Positions 38,961 to 51,480 of a stretch of 64,000 nucleotides of DNA are shown one piece after another (within the stretch, counting starts at the first letter, position 1; every line of letters begins with the position of its first letter). The stretch is from Manis javanica. Its lineage: Eukaryota; Chordata; Mammalia; Pholidota; Manidae. The stretch covers positions 139,367,213-139,431,212 of the forward strand of contig NC_133174.1 of NCBI RefSeq assembly GCF_040802235.1. Reading direction: 5' to 3'. Both the position numbers and the translations under genes were made by a program. The notes under the pieces were generated by a model. It saw only the letters and a program-made list of their open reading frames with translations. It ran no database searches and was not told where the DNA came from.

Positions 38961-39032
38961 ACAATTTGGCCAGTCTGAGAAGAGTGGTCCACGGTACCAG
39001 GTGGTACAGAGAGGTTCAGGAGGCTGAAGACC

Positions 39033-39188
39033 AAGAATAGATGCCCAGATGATGGGCAGTGACTGTGGTGGGGTCGGGGAACTCAATAATAGGGCTTTGT
39101 GTCGTGATCACAATGTTGCTTATGTGAAATCTTCATAAGATTGTATATCAATGATACCTTAATAATAAGAAAAGAATAGATGCCCAGA
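39033..39188 (+). mobile_element. 5'-truncated L1 tail with perfect 17-bp target duplication
   Basis: The 17-mer 'aagaatagatgcccaga' flanks a 122-bp insert at 39033-39049 and 39172-39188 without mismatch. The insert ends 'atatcaatgataccttaata', a lineage-type L1 3' end, followed by an A-rich tail. The perfect duplication means a fairly recent target-primed insertion. Confidence 0.85.
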
Positions 39189-39219
39189 CAGTGAACAGGG
39201 AAGGAGTCCTCAGGTCTCA

Positions 39220-39420
39220 CAGAAACAAACCCTTACTGAGCACCTGCCGTATAAGTGGCTTTGCCCTAGGGGCTGGGGCATCATGCTGGACAATCTAGAC
39301 GAGCTCTTGTGGAGGTCATGGTCCAGCGAGGGAGGGGGAGCTGGTCAGTAATGAAAGCATCACAATCCATTACAGCTGGGCTAAGCATCACAGGGAGGCA
39401 GCCGGCATCATCCCAGTTGG
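39220..39420 (-). mobile_element. L2 fragment, antisense
   Basis: 'ccttactgagcacctgccgt' and 'gagctcttgtggaggtcatg' follow the antisense L2 3' end. Confidence 0.55.
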
Positions 39421-39734
39421 TGGTACTCTTGGGCCTGGGACAGATTTCCATGTCCTGTTCATGAACCTCTGATGGTGGCCTCCTGAAGGGCAGACTTTCT
39501 TAGACTTTGGGGAGCCGTGCAGCTTCCAACCCAGGCAATGCTGGCCATGCTACGGACCCTCAGGCTTGAACGCTTTTGGTAGGATGGCATTGGAGAAAAG
39601 GCCAAAGATGAATACCGAGTGAGATGACAGGACCAGGTTTGCGGGCAGGAGAGCAGCAGAGCGCCAGCTTTTGTTCAGCCCCTCAGGCAGCACATTCCCG
39701 TGCATATGGATGGACAGATACAGGGCCCAGTGCT

Positions 39735-39905
39735 CTCTCCTTTGATCCTCACAACAAGCCTGTTGTTATGATCCCCACTTTGTACAGGGAAGCACAAAGC
39801 CTTGGGTGGGCAGTGGGTTTTCTCCAGACACACAGACAGCTGGTTAGGGCAGAGCTGGGCCTCGACCCCAGGCTGGTGGTCCTCTGGCCCAACATTCTTT
39901 TCCCT
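39735..39905 (-). mobile_element. MIR SINE, antisense
   Basis: 'gatcctcacaacaagcctgt', 'gatccccactttgtacaggg' and 'agctgggcctcgaccccagg' follow the reverse MIR. Confidence 0.75.
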
Positions 39906-40149
39906 GATGGCCTCCCACTCTCCCAGAATAATCCTGAGTGGCCTGAGCCCCTTACTCCTGCACTGGAAGATACTGGGGCCCAGGTACAAGGCAGGCCTGA
40001 AGATGGAAGGGGGGCCAAAGGACAGGCAAGTTCCTTCAGGCTCAACAGCCATGAATCCAGGGTGGGGTAGCCCCTGCTGAGCCAGTGGGAGAGGCAAGCC
40101 CCTGGGTAAAGTACCAAAGGGCTGCCTACCCAGTGCTCCAACCTACCTC

Positions 40150-41430
40150 TGACAGGTCAAGGGATTCAAGCAAACCATGCCAGATCCCCACAGCCCATTG
40201 TGCCACATACTATTCAGATCATTCACTGGGCCAGTTTGGCACCAACTAATGATTGCAAAACCTGTACTGATGTCACTAATAGGAAGGTGCTGTCTTAGGC
40301 AGTGCTGGGAAATGTGGGTGGATGTGCGGGGTGTGTCTGGAAAGGCCTGACCATCCAGGGGCCTGAGTGAGCAAGTGTTTATCCTAGCACTGCCTGCAGG
40401 CCCAGGACTGGAGCCTCTGAGCCCGGGATTGGGCCTTGGGTCCTCATAGGAGAGCGACTGGGATTTGGACAGGTCTGTGTGCCCTATTTGAGTCCGGGAT
40501 TGGTTTGGGGAAATAAAGCTCAGAGGCTGAGCCAAGGCCACCCAGCTAAGGCCATCTACCCATAGCCAACCAAAGAGGTCCACAACATGGACCCAGGTGG
40601 CACCTCGACCAAGCTTGCAATGACTGGGCCCTGCAAGACAGGGCCACAGGCTCCCAAGGTCCCGTTCTGTGAACATGACCTTCCGACTGCTCTCTGCTCC
40701 AACGCCAGTTCTGGCTCAGACCACTGGGTGCTGAGAGACAACTTTCAGTGTGGAGAGGCACAAGATAACCTTTAACATCCAAGACGCCTCTAGCCCGGGG
40801 GCTCCATGGGCAGTCTGGTCAGGAGCTTTGGAGGGTCTCCCCCTGGGCCTCTTGAAGGAATGTCTCCTGCCCTTTGCCTGGCTGACTCCCACAGGTCTCT
40901 ACGGGCTGGCAGCCAGGCCCGGTGAGGCTCCTGTTGGGCCCTCCCCCGACTCCCGCTGGGCCTGTCCAGGGCCTTCTCCCCCAGTGACGCTAGCCCAAGA
41001 TCCCTGGCTCTTGTACCTATCCCCTCCAGACTAAGGAGTCCTCCAAGGTGGGCCTGCTCAGGACCTGTGTGAGCCCTGCAGTGCCTGCACAGGCACTGGC
41101 ACCTACCCCAGGAGCACTCCACAGAGATGAGATGGATGGACCTGAAGGGAAGCCTGACGCCGCCCTGGGGACTAGCCAGAGAAGGGTGCTGCTGTGGTAG
41201 GCCACTGGCGTGCGGATCCAGCAGTAATGAGAGTGATGAGGAAACAGTAATGATCCAGGGTGGCGGAATCCCCCAGGACCCAAGCTGCACGGGTCCGGGT
41301 TGGTGTGGACCTGCCTGGGAAAAGTCAGGCCCTGCCCAGCTCCTCCTGGCAGCCTTTGGCCCCCTCGGTCACTCCCTGGTTCCTGTGCTGAGGAAGGAAG
41401 GGGGAAGGGAGAGAAACTAAGAGGAGTAAA
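40150..41430. other. Unassigned intergenic sequence
   Basis: GC-rich text with no recognised gene or confident repeat. Several open frames overlap on both strands, but none has a domain or splice context. Confidence 0.5.
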
Positions 41431-41439
41431 GCACTCACT

Positions 41440-41825
41440 CCCCTGATACCCGGGAATGTGACCTGACTTGGGAATGGGCTCTTTGTAGATGTAATCAAGT
41501 AAAGGCGTGGCCATCCAGGCGGGCCCTAATACAATACGATGGTGTCCTTATGAGAAGAGGAATAGAGATGCAGACACATGAGGGAGACAGCCGTGTGGGC
41601 GCGTGAGGATAGAGGCAGATGGAGCCATGCGCCACAAGCCAGGGAACGCCTGGGGACCCCAGAGGCTGGACGAGGCACGAAGGACCCTCCCCTACAGCCT
41701 CTGACTGGAGGGAGCTCACCCCGCAGACACCTTGACTTTGGACTTCTGGCCTCCAGATTGGGAGAGGATAAATGTCTGTTGTCTTAGGCCCCCTAGTGTG
41801 CGGTGCTTTGTTACAGCAGCCCCAG
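41440..41825 (+). mobile_element. MLT1-type MaLR LTR, forward orientation
   Basis: 'gatgtaatcaagtaaaggcg', 'tgtccttatgagaagaggaa', 'ttgactttggacttctggcc' and 'ggtgctttgttacagcagcc' give the forward order of an MLT1 LTR. An ancient solo-LTR fossil. Confidence 0.8.
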
Positions 41826-42599
41826 GGCAGGTCTACACACACTTTCACAAATAGCCTCACAGGGGGCGGAAGGCTGAAGCCTTACCTGGCTTCCCATTCA
41901 ACTGTATGTACTCCTTGCGCCACCCCAGTCATGAGTAAACAGCGCTCCTCGGCTTCAAAGCACTTTGGACATACTAATTAACTCTCGGTTAATTGGATAG
42001 AATAATGTGAAGCTCTAGTGACGTCATCTCCATTCTGTGCCCAGATCTGGCCACAGGCGAAGTCTGATGACTGCTGGGCTATGAAGCTCATCTTGTGGTA
42101 ACATGTTGTGCCTTTCACAACCGTCACATAGAACACTGTTCAGGGAGGCCCCTCTACACCTCAGTTCCATGGGCTTCAGAAAATAAGTCGCTGTGGGCAC
42201 TCTTGACCAATCAAGTACACACAACACAGTTTCTGTGATCGTGTGTGTATGTGTATATATATTAATGACTCACCCCTGGCCTGGGCTGTCCCACATCCCT
42301 GAAATGGTCTTACTGGCCTTTCTAAACAAAAGCCTACAAAGACTCAAATGTACCTTGAAACAGTCCACAGAATGTCCTCTGGGGCAGTGGGTACGCAGGG
42401 CCTGTGCATCCCCTTGCCCCTTGTGTTCGGGACCCCAGGGGCTGAGCAGTACCTGAGCTGGGTAAGTAGCTGCTTGCAGGGCCTGGAGGAGGGAGTGTGC
42501 CTGAAGTCAGAGCAGGCAAGGACTCAGACTAAAGCCCACAGGGCATGGTGGGGAGGGGCGGGGCTGGGGCTGTCCCAACAGCTCCAGGGGCCCCAGTAG

Positions 42600-42720
42600 A
42601 CAGTGGGCATGCTGTTGGTGCAGAGTCAGGAGGCCAGCGTTAGAGTCCTGCCTTCGACTCTGCCACTGAGTAGCCTGGATGACGGCAACAGCCCTCTCCC
42701 AGGTCTCCCTGACTGCATTT
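42600..42720 (+). mobile_element. MIR SINE, partial
   Basis: 'gcagagtcaggaggccagcg' and 'ctgccttcgactctgccact' match the MIR 5' half. Confidence 0.5.
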
Positions 42721-43416
42721 GGCCTGCCCTTCGTCCCCCACCCAGCAGCCAAGGGCCTCATGCACCAGGCAGGTCTGCTCTTGCAACAGCCCGCTGAACA
42801 CCCAGCAAAGGCTTCCCTCACCCATGTGTCCCAGTGCACAGGCTGGAACACGATCAGTGGGACAAACAGCAAACAGAGAGGAAAGGAAGGTCATCCAAGC
42901 TCAGTCGGCTTCTAATCCTTCAGATTATTGAAAAACAGTTTCTGAGTTTGGTGCTCCTTGCTTCAACTTTGTACTGAAGCCAAGCAAAGAGAATGTGCAT
43001 ATGGTACATAAGTGCTCAGCTTGATGACAGCTCACAGAGAGAAGGTATCTTTGTAAAAGCACACAGCTTGAGACAGAAAATGCTGGGTCCCCTCCTGGTC
43101 GCTACCTCCCCGGGGGTAACCACCACCCTGACATCTAGCGGCACAGATTGGGTTTGCCCATTTTTATGTTTTACAGAAACGGAACCGCACAGTATGTGCT
43201 CTTACACATCTGGCGTCTCCCTTCAGCGCTGTGTTTACGCTCCACCCATGTTTGTAGCCATAGCTGGTTCTCAGTGCTGCAGTCTTACAGTGTGTGGAGA
43301 TGCCATGACTGACTTGGCACTGGGCATTGGGGCCGCTCTTGGCTGTTATAAATAGTGCTATTCCTTGTGTATGTCACTTGCTGGACATACACATGCAGCT
43401 GTGTTGAGTGTATACC

Positions 43417-43877
43417 TGTCTTGCTCAGAGCTCAGGCTGCCGTGACCAAGTATGACAGACCAGGTGGCTTAAACAACACGCATTTATTTTTTAAATCTTT
43501 TTTTGAAGTATGGTTGATACACAATATTGTATCAGTTTCAAGTATACAACACACTGATTCAACAAACAATAGAAATTGACTTTCTGACAGTTCTGCAGAC
43601 TAGAAGTCTGAGGTCCAGGTGTGGCAGGGCTGGTTTCTCCTGAGGCCTCTCTGGCGAGTAGACGGCCGCCTTGTCCTCACACAGTCCTCCCTCTGTGCGT
43701 GCCCATGTCCTGATCTCTTCTTATAAGTCAGGTTGAACAAAAGACTACTCCAACGACCTCATTTTTAGTTAATTACCTCTGTAAGGACCCTGTCTCCAAA
43801 TGCAGTCACATCCTGAGGTATGGCGGGCAAAGACTTCAATATATAAATTTCAGAGGGACGTAATTCAACTCATAACA
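43417..43877 (-). mobile_element. MLT1-type MaLR LTR, reverse, nested in L1
   Basis: The full reverse order is present, from 'caggctgccgtgaccaagta' to 'acgtaattcaactcataaca', with TG...CA-type ends. It lies inside the older L1 and is itself interrupted at 43486-43565. Ancient fossil. Confidence 0.8.
43486..43565 (-). mobile_element. Short L1 3'-end insert inside the MLT1 LTR
   Basis: 'gaagtatggttgatacacaa' and 'gtttcaagtatacaacacac' are antisense L1 3'-UTR text. The LTR sequence on either side is partly repeated (aaacaacacgcattt / aaacaatagaaattg), which looks like a diverged target duplication. Confidence 0.65.
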
Positions 43878-44999
43878 GTTTGCTGAAGTGGCTGTACCAA
43901 TTTACACTCCATCCAGCAGTATATGAGTGTTCTAGTTGTGCCATATCCTTGCCAACATTTGGTATTCTCTGTCTTTGAGTTTTGATCTCACGGTTTTAAT
44001 AGGCATTTTGCTGAGAACTAATGGGACTGAGCACCTTTGCATGTGTTGAGCCGTTTGGTTATGCTCTTGCATGCAGTGCCTGTTCAGGTCTTTTAGATGC
44101 TTTCTTCTTTCTTATTGATTTACAATAGTTGCTTATTTATTTGATATATTCTGGATGAGTCTTTGGTTGGATTTCTGTACTCTGGAGATTTCCTACCACA
44201 TTTAGGGGGGCCTTTCACTTTCTTAAAGTGTGTTTAGTGAACAGAAGTTGTTAATTTTCATGTAGTTCAACTTATCTAATTCTTATTTTATACTTTTTGT
44301 GTCATGGTTAAGAAATCTTTGACTACTCCAAGTTCACAAAGATATTCTGTTTTCCTTTGAAAAGCTTTGTTGTTTTACCTGTTAAATTTAGACACGCAGT
44401 CTGCCTGGAACTAACTTTTTATATGACATACAGTAGGGATCCTTAGACATGTTTTTCCATATGGACACCCAATTAAATGGTGTTGCGTCCTTGCAAGGGT
44501 GTCATCTAAATGATGTTATTTTAATTGCTCAAAGTGATAGTCAGTCTCTCCCCTGTATAGTCACATTTTTCTCCCTTATAACTAATAAGTAATCTGGAAG
44601 AGACACTTCAAGACCATACAAATAATTTTCATGAAATTTTCACCCTCCCCTAGATACAGCATCCATTGATGACTTTTGCAATGATGATTTCAAAATAATG
44701 AGAAAAGTGTTTTTAATGCCACATTACAGATAATGCTTATTGCGCAGTCCATCCTTTTCCCCCGTGGTTCATAAGATCCTCAGACACTTGCTAAATCTTC
44801 TGTTTAACAATAAGAGAGCAGGCCTCAGCCTTAAAGCATTCGTCAGGCAACAAACAATATTTTATAATGTCATGTTATTTCCTTTTTATTATAATGTTTC
44901 TTTTCATGGCTGCCTTCTATTTATGACACAGTTCAGCTCTCAGCCACCTTCCCATGCTCACCATTCGTTATCAGACACATACTGTAAAGGAGCTACATT

Positions 45000-45650
45000 T
45001 ACTATATTTAAGGAAATGAATTAAAAACTTGAAAAATATCTACAGGAAACAGGATCAAAATCATATGGAGTACAGCTTCTAACAACGATGTGAGTAGGCT
45101 GCAAATTGGTAACAGAAAGGTGGCTGGAAAATCCTGGCATGTTTGGAAAAGAAGCAATATAATCCTAACAACTATGGTCAAACAATCATGATGTAAAGTT
45201 GAAAATATTCTGAATATTTTAATAAGGAAAAACTTAAAAAAATCAAACTTTCTGGGAAACAGTCAAGATCATGCTTAGAGTGACATTTTAGCTACAAATG
45301 TGTGTGACTAAAAAAGAGAAAAGGCTAACGTTAGCAAGCTAAGTATCCCTCTCAGGAAACCAGAAAAAGAGGAGTGAAATAAAACCAGAAAGAGTTGACA
45401 AAACCAAAATTTATTATTTGAAAAGACTAATAAAATTAGTAAAACTGGTGAGATTTATCAGGTAAAAAGAAAGGTGACACAGGAATGAAAGAGGGGCCAT
45501 TGCTACAAAAGCTATGGACTTTAACTTCAATGAAAAGGAAATGATGAGCCAAAATGGAGAGAAAGCTTGAAATAAAATACAAATCTATAGAAAAAATGCA
45601 ACTTAGAAAAGTCCAAATAGCCTTAGAACCCTTTAAAAGTTAAATCAGCC
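45000..45650 (+). mobile_element. Old L1/HAL1 ORF-derived fragment, sense
   Basis: The A-rich text includes 'tttattatttgaaaagacta' and 'ataaaattagtaaaactggt', close to the L1 ORF2 spacer region after the endonuclease. Heavily decayed. Confidence 0.5.
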
Positions 45651-45689
45651 ATGAAAAATCCTTCCACTCCATGTGGGTCAACCTGAGAA

Positions 45690-45990
45690 GGCTCCAGGCC
45701 CCAGTTACTCAATCCACCACTCTCTGTAGCGTTGCTATGAAGGGATTGTATAGATAGGGAGATTACCCAGGATAACGAGGGTGGGGCTGATGCAATATGT
45801 GAAAGGCCTTAAAACAGAGCTGAGACTTCCTCAATGAAGAAACTTCTGCACTTCCTCACAGCCTGCTCTTCAGATTTGGGGCTTCCTAGCCAGTCCCACT
45901 ATAATGTAAGCCAGTTCCTGGCAATAAATCGTTTTATGTATCTCCTCCTGATTCCCTTTCTCTGGTTGAACCCTAACTGATCCACCTCCC
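45690..45990 (+). mobile_element. Probable ancient ERVL/MaLR-class LTR fragment
   Basis: 'gattacccaggataacgagg', 'gtgaaaggccttaaaacaga' and 'gcaataaatcgttttatgta' with 'ctctggttgaaccctaactg' resemble the 3' half of an old LTR with its AATAAA. Family not resolved. Confidence 0.45.
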
Positions 45991-45999
45991 CCCACACAA

Positions 46000-48790
46000 A
46001 TCTTCCAGGGCTAGGTGGTTCCTGTCGTGAATTCTACTAACCATTCAAGCACAAGATTCCAGTCTTACCAAAACAGTACTTTCCAGAGACTAGGAAAACA
46101 AGGAAGGTTCCCTAATAGGAACAGAAGGGGAAAGAAAAATGACAGACCGATCCCACGTATGAACATTAAAAACAAAACAAAACACAACAGCAGCACACCA
46201 ACAGCCAAAGCTCCCAGTGAAACGTATTTTACATCAATGTGCACATTTTTCAATCGCCTTCACATCCTTGATCTCCTTGACTCCTTCATGCTCCAGAACC
46301 CGGGGCAAAAATACAGTGTTGGGGAAGGTTCCTGGCCCCATGACTGCTTGGGCCGCGCCCCCATGTTACTCCTAAAATGCACTCCACCATGCGCCCTCAC
46401 CCAGGAGCCCCTGTCATCAATCTGTGGCTCACACTGGAGTCTCAGGGACATTTCTTAGAAATGTGAATTGTCAGACCCCATTTCTAAGCTAAGACTCACT
46501 TTCCTGAAGGACTCTGAGCTTTGGTGTCCTCATCTGGACCACGTGGCATCCTAACCTAGAGGGGAGGAGAGGATCACAGCTCTTCTGTCCTCCAGTCCAG
46601 GTGCCCTGAAGGTGCTGACGGCAGCAGCAGTGGGGAACGAGGCTGCCTGGGGCCCTGGGGGACCAGCTCTGCCTTGCTCAGCCCCAGAAGGAGCTCAGCA
46701 GGGGCCGAACCAATCAAGGACAGGCAGTCAATGGACATTAACTTCTGGGGGAGGGGAATTCAGGGCTGGTGATGTGTAAGGCCTCACTCTCTTGTCAAGC
46801 AGCCAGAGAATCAAGGTTGAGCTGCCCAAATGTAAGTCACCCCCTGATCTTTCCACACACAGCCTGCTAAAAGCCCATCACATGCTCTCTTTCAAATGTG
46901 GCATTTTGTACAGATGTTTAAACTTTGACATAAGCAGCAAGTTGCATCAGCTTCTTACATTTAAGGCCTGCAGGATTCCAATAATTTAATTTTGACCAAA
47001 GGAAGAAAGCTGCCTTACAAAGTGGCAGAAAGAAGGGAGACCAAGATCCCCAAGAGGTTTCCCAGGACACCCACTAACAGAAGCACTTAGCATTATGCCT
47101 GGCACCTGGTAACCCTTCAATAAATTGTGGCTTCACTATCAGTATGACTGGCACGGCTCACACCAGTGCCCCACTCCTGGTTCTGTGTGTGCTGGATAAT
47201 TGAGCAGTATGAACCCAGCCCCTTCCTCAGTTCTTCCGCATGGCTCGTCTCATTCCTGGGGGAGCGGTACACGCAGGCAGGCTCCCGGGCGTGCTCCCTG
47301 CCTCTCAGCCCGGCCCTTGTTCTGGGCTGCACCGGATACCTGTCCTCTTTGTGCATGGGCCGAACACTTTAACCACCTTAAACCGAAGGAAGAGAGGGCT
47401 GGTGCGGGCTGTCCTCATCAGAGCCAAGGGAAGAGGAGCCCAAAGTCTGTCCCGGCCACACAGGACCGTTTCTGGCTGGGGCGAGGAACCTGTGTCAAAG
47501 TGGCCACAGATGAGTTCATAGAGATGGACAAATGTCACTCCACTTTCCTTACCCTTATGTGAAATCCTGACTTCATAGGGAGGGCCCCAGACCATGTCAT
47601 TTTCCTGATCCCTTCCCCTCCTTCCCAGGCGCATGGAGCAGGGGGCCCCCTCCCTCCCTCCCCCCCATTTAGGCTTGGTTTATGGCCTTAGAGATTCTTA
47701 TCTCTTCCTTCTATTATTTTAAAGTACATGCTGACCCTCTTTCCCTCCCCTGCCTGTTTTCCTGAGGAAACATGATCAAGAAATAAAGACTTGAGTTAGT
47801 CTTGAAAAAACTGCTGTGAGTCCAGCTTTTACATGTAGAGAATGAACTGTAGAGGATCTTGATCTGATGGTGGCGCTTTGCTTACACGTTTCCTCCTCCT
47901 TCCTCAGAGCTCTTTTTGCAAACATTGACAGAGCAGCCTGTGTCCCATGGGGGCCCGCCGGGGTCCAAGACCTGTGACCTAAAGGAGCTTTCAGCCACCC
48001 CAGAAAGACATGATTTTGAGGCCTGAGGCTCAGGGCAGCTGGAAATCCCTACAAAGTGGGCACAGCATCTGCCACGTCAGGCATCCCCAGGCCTCTCTCC
48101 ACAGGCTCCCACCCCATCCCAGGGACCACCTGAAGCCTACCTCCAGATGTCATTTCCCTCTGTCCTGTGTCACAAGGAAGGGCCAGGGGAGGGGGCTCAG
48201 GGAGCGCCTTCTGGGAGGGCTTGGTACAGTCCTAGACAATTTTGACATTTCAGAGTAAGTATGTACAACTTTTAAAATGTGACTGAAAGCACAATTAAAC
48301 TTGTTTTAAAAACATACCAAGTATTTACTGTGCTCGTACTTGTGCACAAATACCCTCATACAAATGGTAAGAGTGGCCAAATGCACAATTGTGCAAAGAC
48401 AGCTAAAGGCTGGCTCTGCCTGCTGTCTGTGGGGTGGGGCATGAGGGGCTCTGCAAAGTTTCTTGAAAGTGCCTCAGTGGAGACAAAGACTCTCAGGCCT
48501 GGAGCTTACCTGCCTCTGACAGTCAGTCAGCTACTTGGCTATGTGAATGGTTTCTCCCTGGGCCCTCTGGGAGACTGGCCTCTCCTTCCAGCACAGAGGG
48601 TGGGGGAGCCCACAACCACAGGCTTTATGGGAGTGACACATTGCTCTTGACTCAATCCAACACCCAGAAGTGGAAGGAACTCTCTCCTGGGCAGCCCAAA
48701 GACCGGCCCTGACTCTGGCCTAAAAGGTCTGCAGCCAGAGGAGGTCTGGCGCGACTTGAGTGGGCTCCTTGTGAAGTCTTTGGGGCCAGT
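46000..48790. other. Intergenic sequence, little recognised
   Basis: The only recognisable parts are a weak MER5-like stretch (about 46395-46560) and a MIR/L2-type tail at 47080-47130 ('gcctggcacctggtaaccct'). No gene is supported. Confidence 0.5.
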
Positions 48791-48794
48791 AATA

Positions 48795-49235
48795 CAGCTC
48801 AAAGGTACAGTGACCTAACATTTGGTGTCGCACATTGGCAACATTAACACTTTTGACAACATCAAGTGGAGCATTGGGCAGTGCTGTCAGGTGGAACGTG
48901 TGTATCCTGTGACCCAGCACTTCCACTCCTGGGAGTAAAACACCCTAGAGTTGTGGATCCCCAAGTGTGATTTCCCCACCAGTAGCATGAGCATCACCTG
49001 GGATCTTGTTAGAAATGCAAATACATTCCTAACCAAGTATGGAATTCTATGGGTGAGGTCCATCCAGCACTCTGGGTTTTCACAAACCTTCCAGGGGTTT
49101 CTGATGCCCACCGAAGTTCAAGAACTGCTTGTCTAGAGAATCTCTTGCCCATGTGGTCAGGGATGTGTACAAGAACATTCAGAGCAGCACTGTTATTAAC
49201 AACAAAACAAAAACTTACCAAATAGTGAGATGGGA
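48795..49235 (+). mobile_element. Old L1 3' UTR, sense, split by MER5A
   Basis: 'gtgacccagcacttccactc' lies left of the MER5A. 'acattcagagcagcactgtt' lies right of it and continues the same L1M 3'-UTR order. Confidence 0.6.
48951..49131 (-). mobile_element. MER5A hAT element with TCTAGAG-type target duplication
   Basis: It contains 'agcatcacctgggatcttgt', 'tagaaatgcaaatacattcc' and 'gttcaagaactgctt', the MER5A order. CCTAGAG precedes and TCTAGAG follows. This fits the 8-bp nTCTAGAn target preference of Charlie-type hAT elements. Confidence 0.8.
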
Positions 49236-49249
49236 AGTGGCCAGATTTC

Positions 49250-49960
49250 CAGATCTACTGGGAAGGTGGAGCTGAAGGATTTTCTGATGGATTAGACGTG
49301 AGGACGGAGAGAAAGTAAGGAATTAAGGATCACACCAAGGTTTTTCGCCCAAAGCACTAGAAGGATAGCATGGCCATCCACTTTGGTGGGGATAACTGTG
49401 GGAGAAACAGGTTTGTAAAGGGGCCGCTCAGGAGTTTGGTGTGGGACACCAAGTGCAACGTCTAATAGATATGCAAGTACAGATACTGAAGAGGCCTTAG
49501 GATATAGAAATCTTGACTTGTGGGGAAAGGCCTGAGTTGGAGATGTAAATCTGGGAGTCACCAGCGTTCACATGGTATTTAAAACATGAGATGTATAGAA
49601 ATGACCATGGAGATGAGTATCACTGAGAAGAGTTCCCAGGACTGAGTTCTGGGTCCCTCCAAAGCTAAGAAGTTGGGTGGAGTGGGGGTGACGAGAAGGA
49701 CCCAAAGGAAACTTAAAAGAAGCCAGTGAGACAGGAGGGAAACCAAGAGAGTGAGGTGTCCTGGAAGCCAAGAGATCAGGATGATCCAGCCAAGAGGGAA
49801 CATTGATGACCCAGGAGAAAGGGTGAAATGTTAGCAGGATGTGCCTTAGTGGGCGGCAGGAGATGGGATCAAGGGCACAAACCGGTGAAGTTGGTCTTTC
49901 AGCCCAAGCCAGGACAGAGGGCAAAAGGCATAGATAGTGGTGCTGACTGGTGGGTAAATG
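49250..49960 (-). mobile_element. L2 LINE reverse-transcriptase region, antisense
   Basis: On the minus strand the text aligns with L2 ORF2. 'gagggacccagaactcagtc' corresponds to the PQGSVLGP block. 'FKYHVNAGDSQIYIS' stands where L2 has a YADD-type catalytic motif. The motif has decayed, so the copy is long dead. Confidence 0.65.
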
Positions 49961-49999
49961 TTCATATGCGTCACATTTTGTATAGTATACATATATATC

Positions 50000-50620
50000 A
50001 TTTGAATATATGCCAGATAATAAAAAGAATGTTCACATGGTAATACTGCTGTATCAAAGGAAGCCCTCATCATTGTTTTTACCGATTTGTAGGTCACCAT
50101 CCCGGGAAGGTCACAACAATTAACACTCCCACCACTAGGGCCCCTGAGACAGAGTGGCAGGAGAGTGACCTTTTCCCCACACCCGCGGTAAATCCAGGAT
50201 TAATGTTTCCACATCTGGAGGATGTGTCAAATGTTTGTATTTCCCTCATATGTTAATGGGGACTCAGGCGGGCCTTGTGTGAGCTGTCTTTTCCCTTCTT
50301 CGCTGGTCCGTTTTCCTCTTGCTTGCTTTGAAAGGAGCCTTTTTGTAATTTAGGAAACTTACGCCTTTTGCTGTCTGGGCAGTACGAGTAACCCCTCCTC
50401 CTCTGTACTGTGTCTAAGGACAGTTACGGTGGGTTTCACCAGACAGAAGTTTTTAATTTCTCTGTCTTTTATGGTTTCTGCTTTTCACGACATACTTAGA
50501 AAGACCATCCTTATCCCAGGATTCCTTCTGGTGCTTCTCTGGTTTTGACTTTTTTACATTAAACTTCTGAGCCATCTGGAGTTTATTTGGTGTGGAGTGG
50601 GAGGCAGGAGATGCAGCTTG
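50000..50620 (-). mobile_element. Old L1-type fragment, antisense
   Basis: 'aacactcccaccactagggc', 'cacgacatacttagaaagac' and 'gagccatctggagtttattt' resemble decayed antisense L1M/HAL1 text. Confidence 0.45.
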
Positions 50621-50689
50621 TCCTCGCGCCTGGCCAGTCCCCCCAGCGTCAGCTGCCGGCTCATACACCCCACTGAGCTGCGTTCAAAA

Positions 50690-51480
50690 GGAACTTTTAT
50701 CTCTTCCTTCATTCATTTGGCAAATATTTCTTGTGTGCCCACTCGAGTACCGTGCCAGGTATTTGGGTGAGCTGGCAAGCATGAGATGTGTTTCCTACAT
50801 GCAGGAGAAGGGAGGAGAGAGGCAGGAGACAGTGACTCTGCTGAGGCAGAAGGGCAGCCTGGGAAGACATACTGAACTGCGTCTTAGTGGTTAGGGACGA
50901 CTTCCTGCTAGAGACATGAACAGAGGAGGAGTTAACCAGGGCAGGCAGACCTCATTCAGCGTAAGGTTTGGAGACAGAGAAAAAGGCTTATGTGGGGATC
51001 CGCAAGAAGTCCAGTATGGCTTCATTGCGATGGGAGTTTGGAGCTTGAGAGTTTGGAGAAGAGGCTAGAGCCACAGCAGGCACCAGACCTAGAGAGGGAA
51101 AGGGAAAAAAGAGTCTCAAATAGCACGCCAGTTTCTAGCTTGGGCAGCTGGGTGAGTGGAGTCCCCTTAACACTCAGACGGAGAGCACAGGGGAAGATTG
51201 CTCCGGCTGACTCATGGAGAGTAGATGCGGCCGGGCAGGAGTAGAAGCTAGGAGGTCAGGGAGGACGTGAACGAGGATGCTGGCGGCACTACAAGTGGCT
51301 AGAAGTGCTCAGGCTCTGAGTATATTTTGGAGGTAGAGCTGCAGTGACGACTTGCTGATTGATTGGACATGGGAGATGAGGGAAGGAAAGAAAATCAAGC
51401 TAGCCAGCCACGTAGGCCTTTGGCCTGCACATCTGGGAGGTGCCGCCGATGGACGTAAGAAGGACCTAGAGAAAGGACAT
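50690..51480 (-). mobile_element. L2 LINE 3' region, antisense
   Basis: 'ttcatttggcaaatatttct' starts the antisense L2 tail. 'tattttggaggtagagctgc' and 'tgctgattgattggacatgg' follow in L2 order. Confidence 0.65.

Larger units (their letters stand above)
43080..44520 (-). mobile_element. Old L1 3' region, antisense, split by an LTR
   Basis: Left part 43080-43416 and right part 43878-44520 read as one antisense L1M 3' region. 'gtggctgtaccaatttacac' and 'tttttccatatggacaccca' lie in the right part. An MLT1 LTR separates them. Confidence 0.65.
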
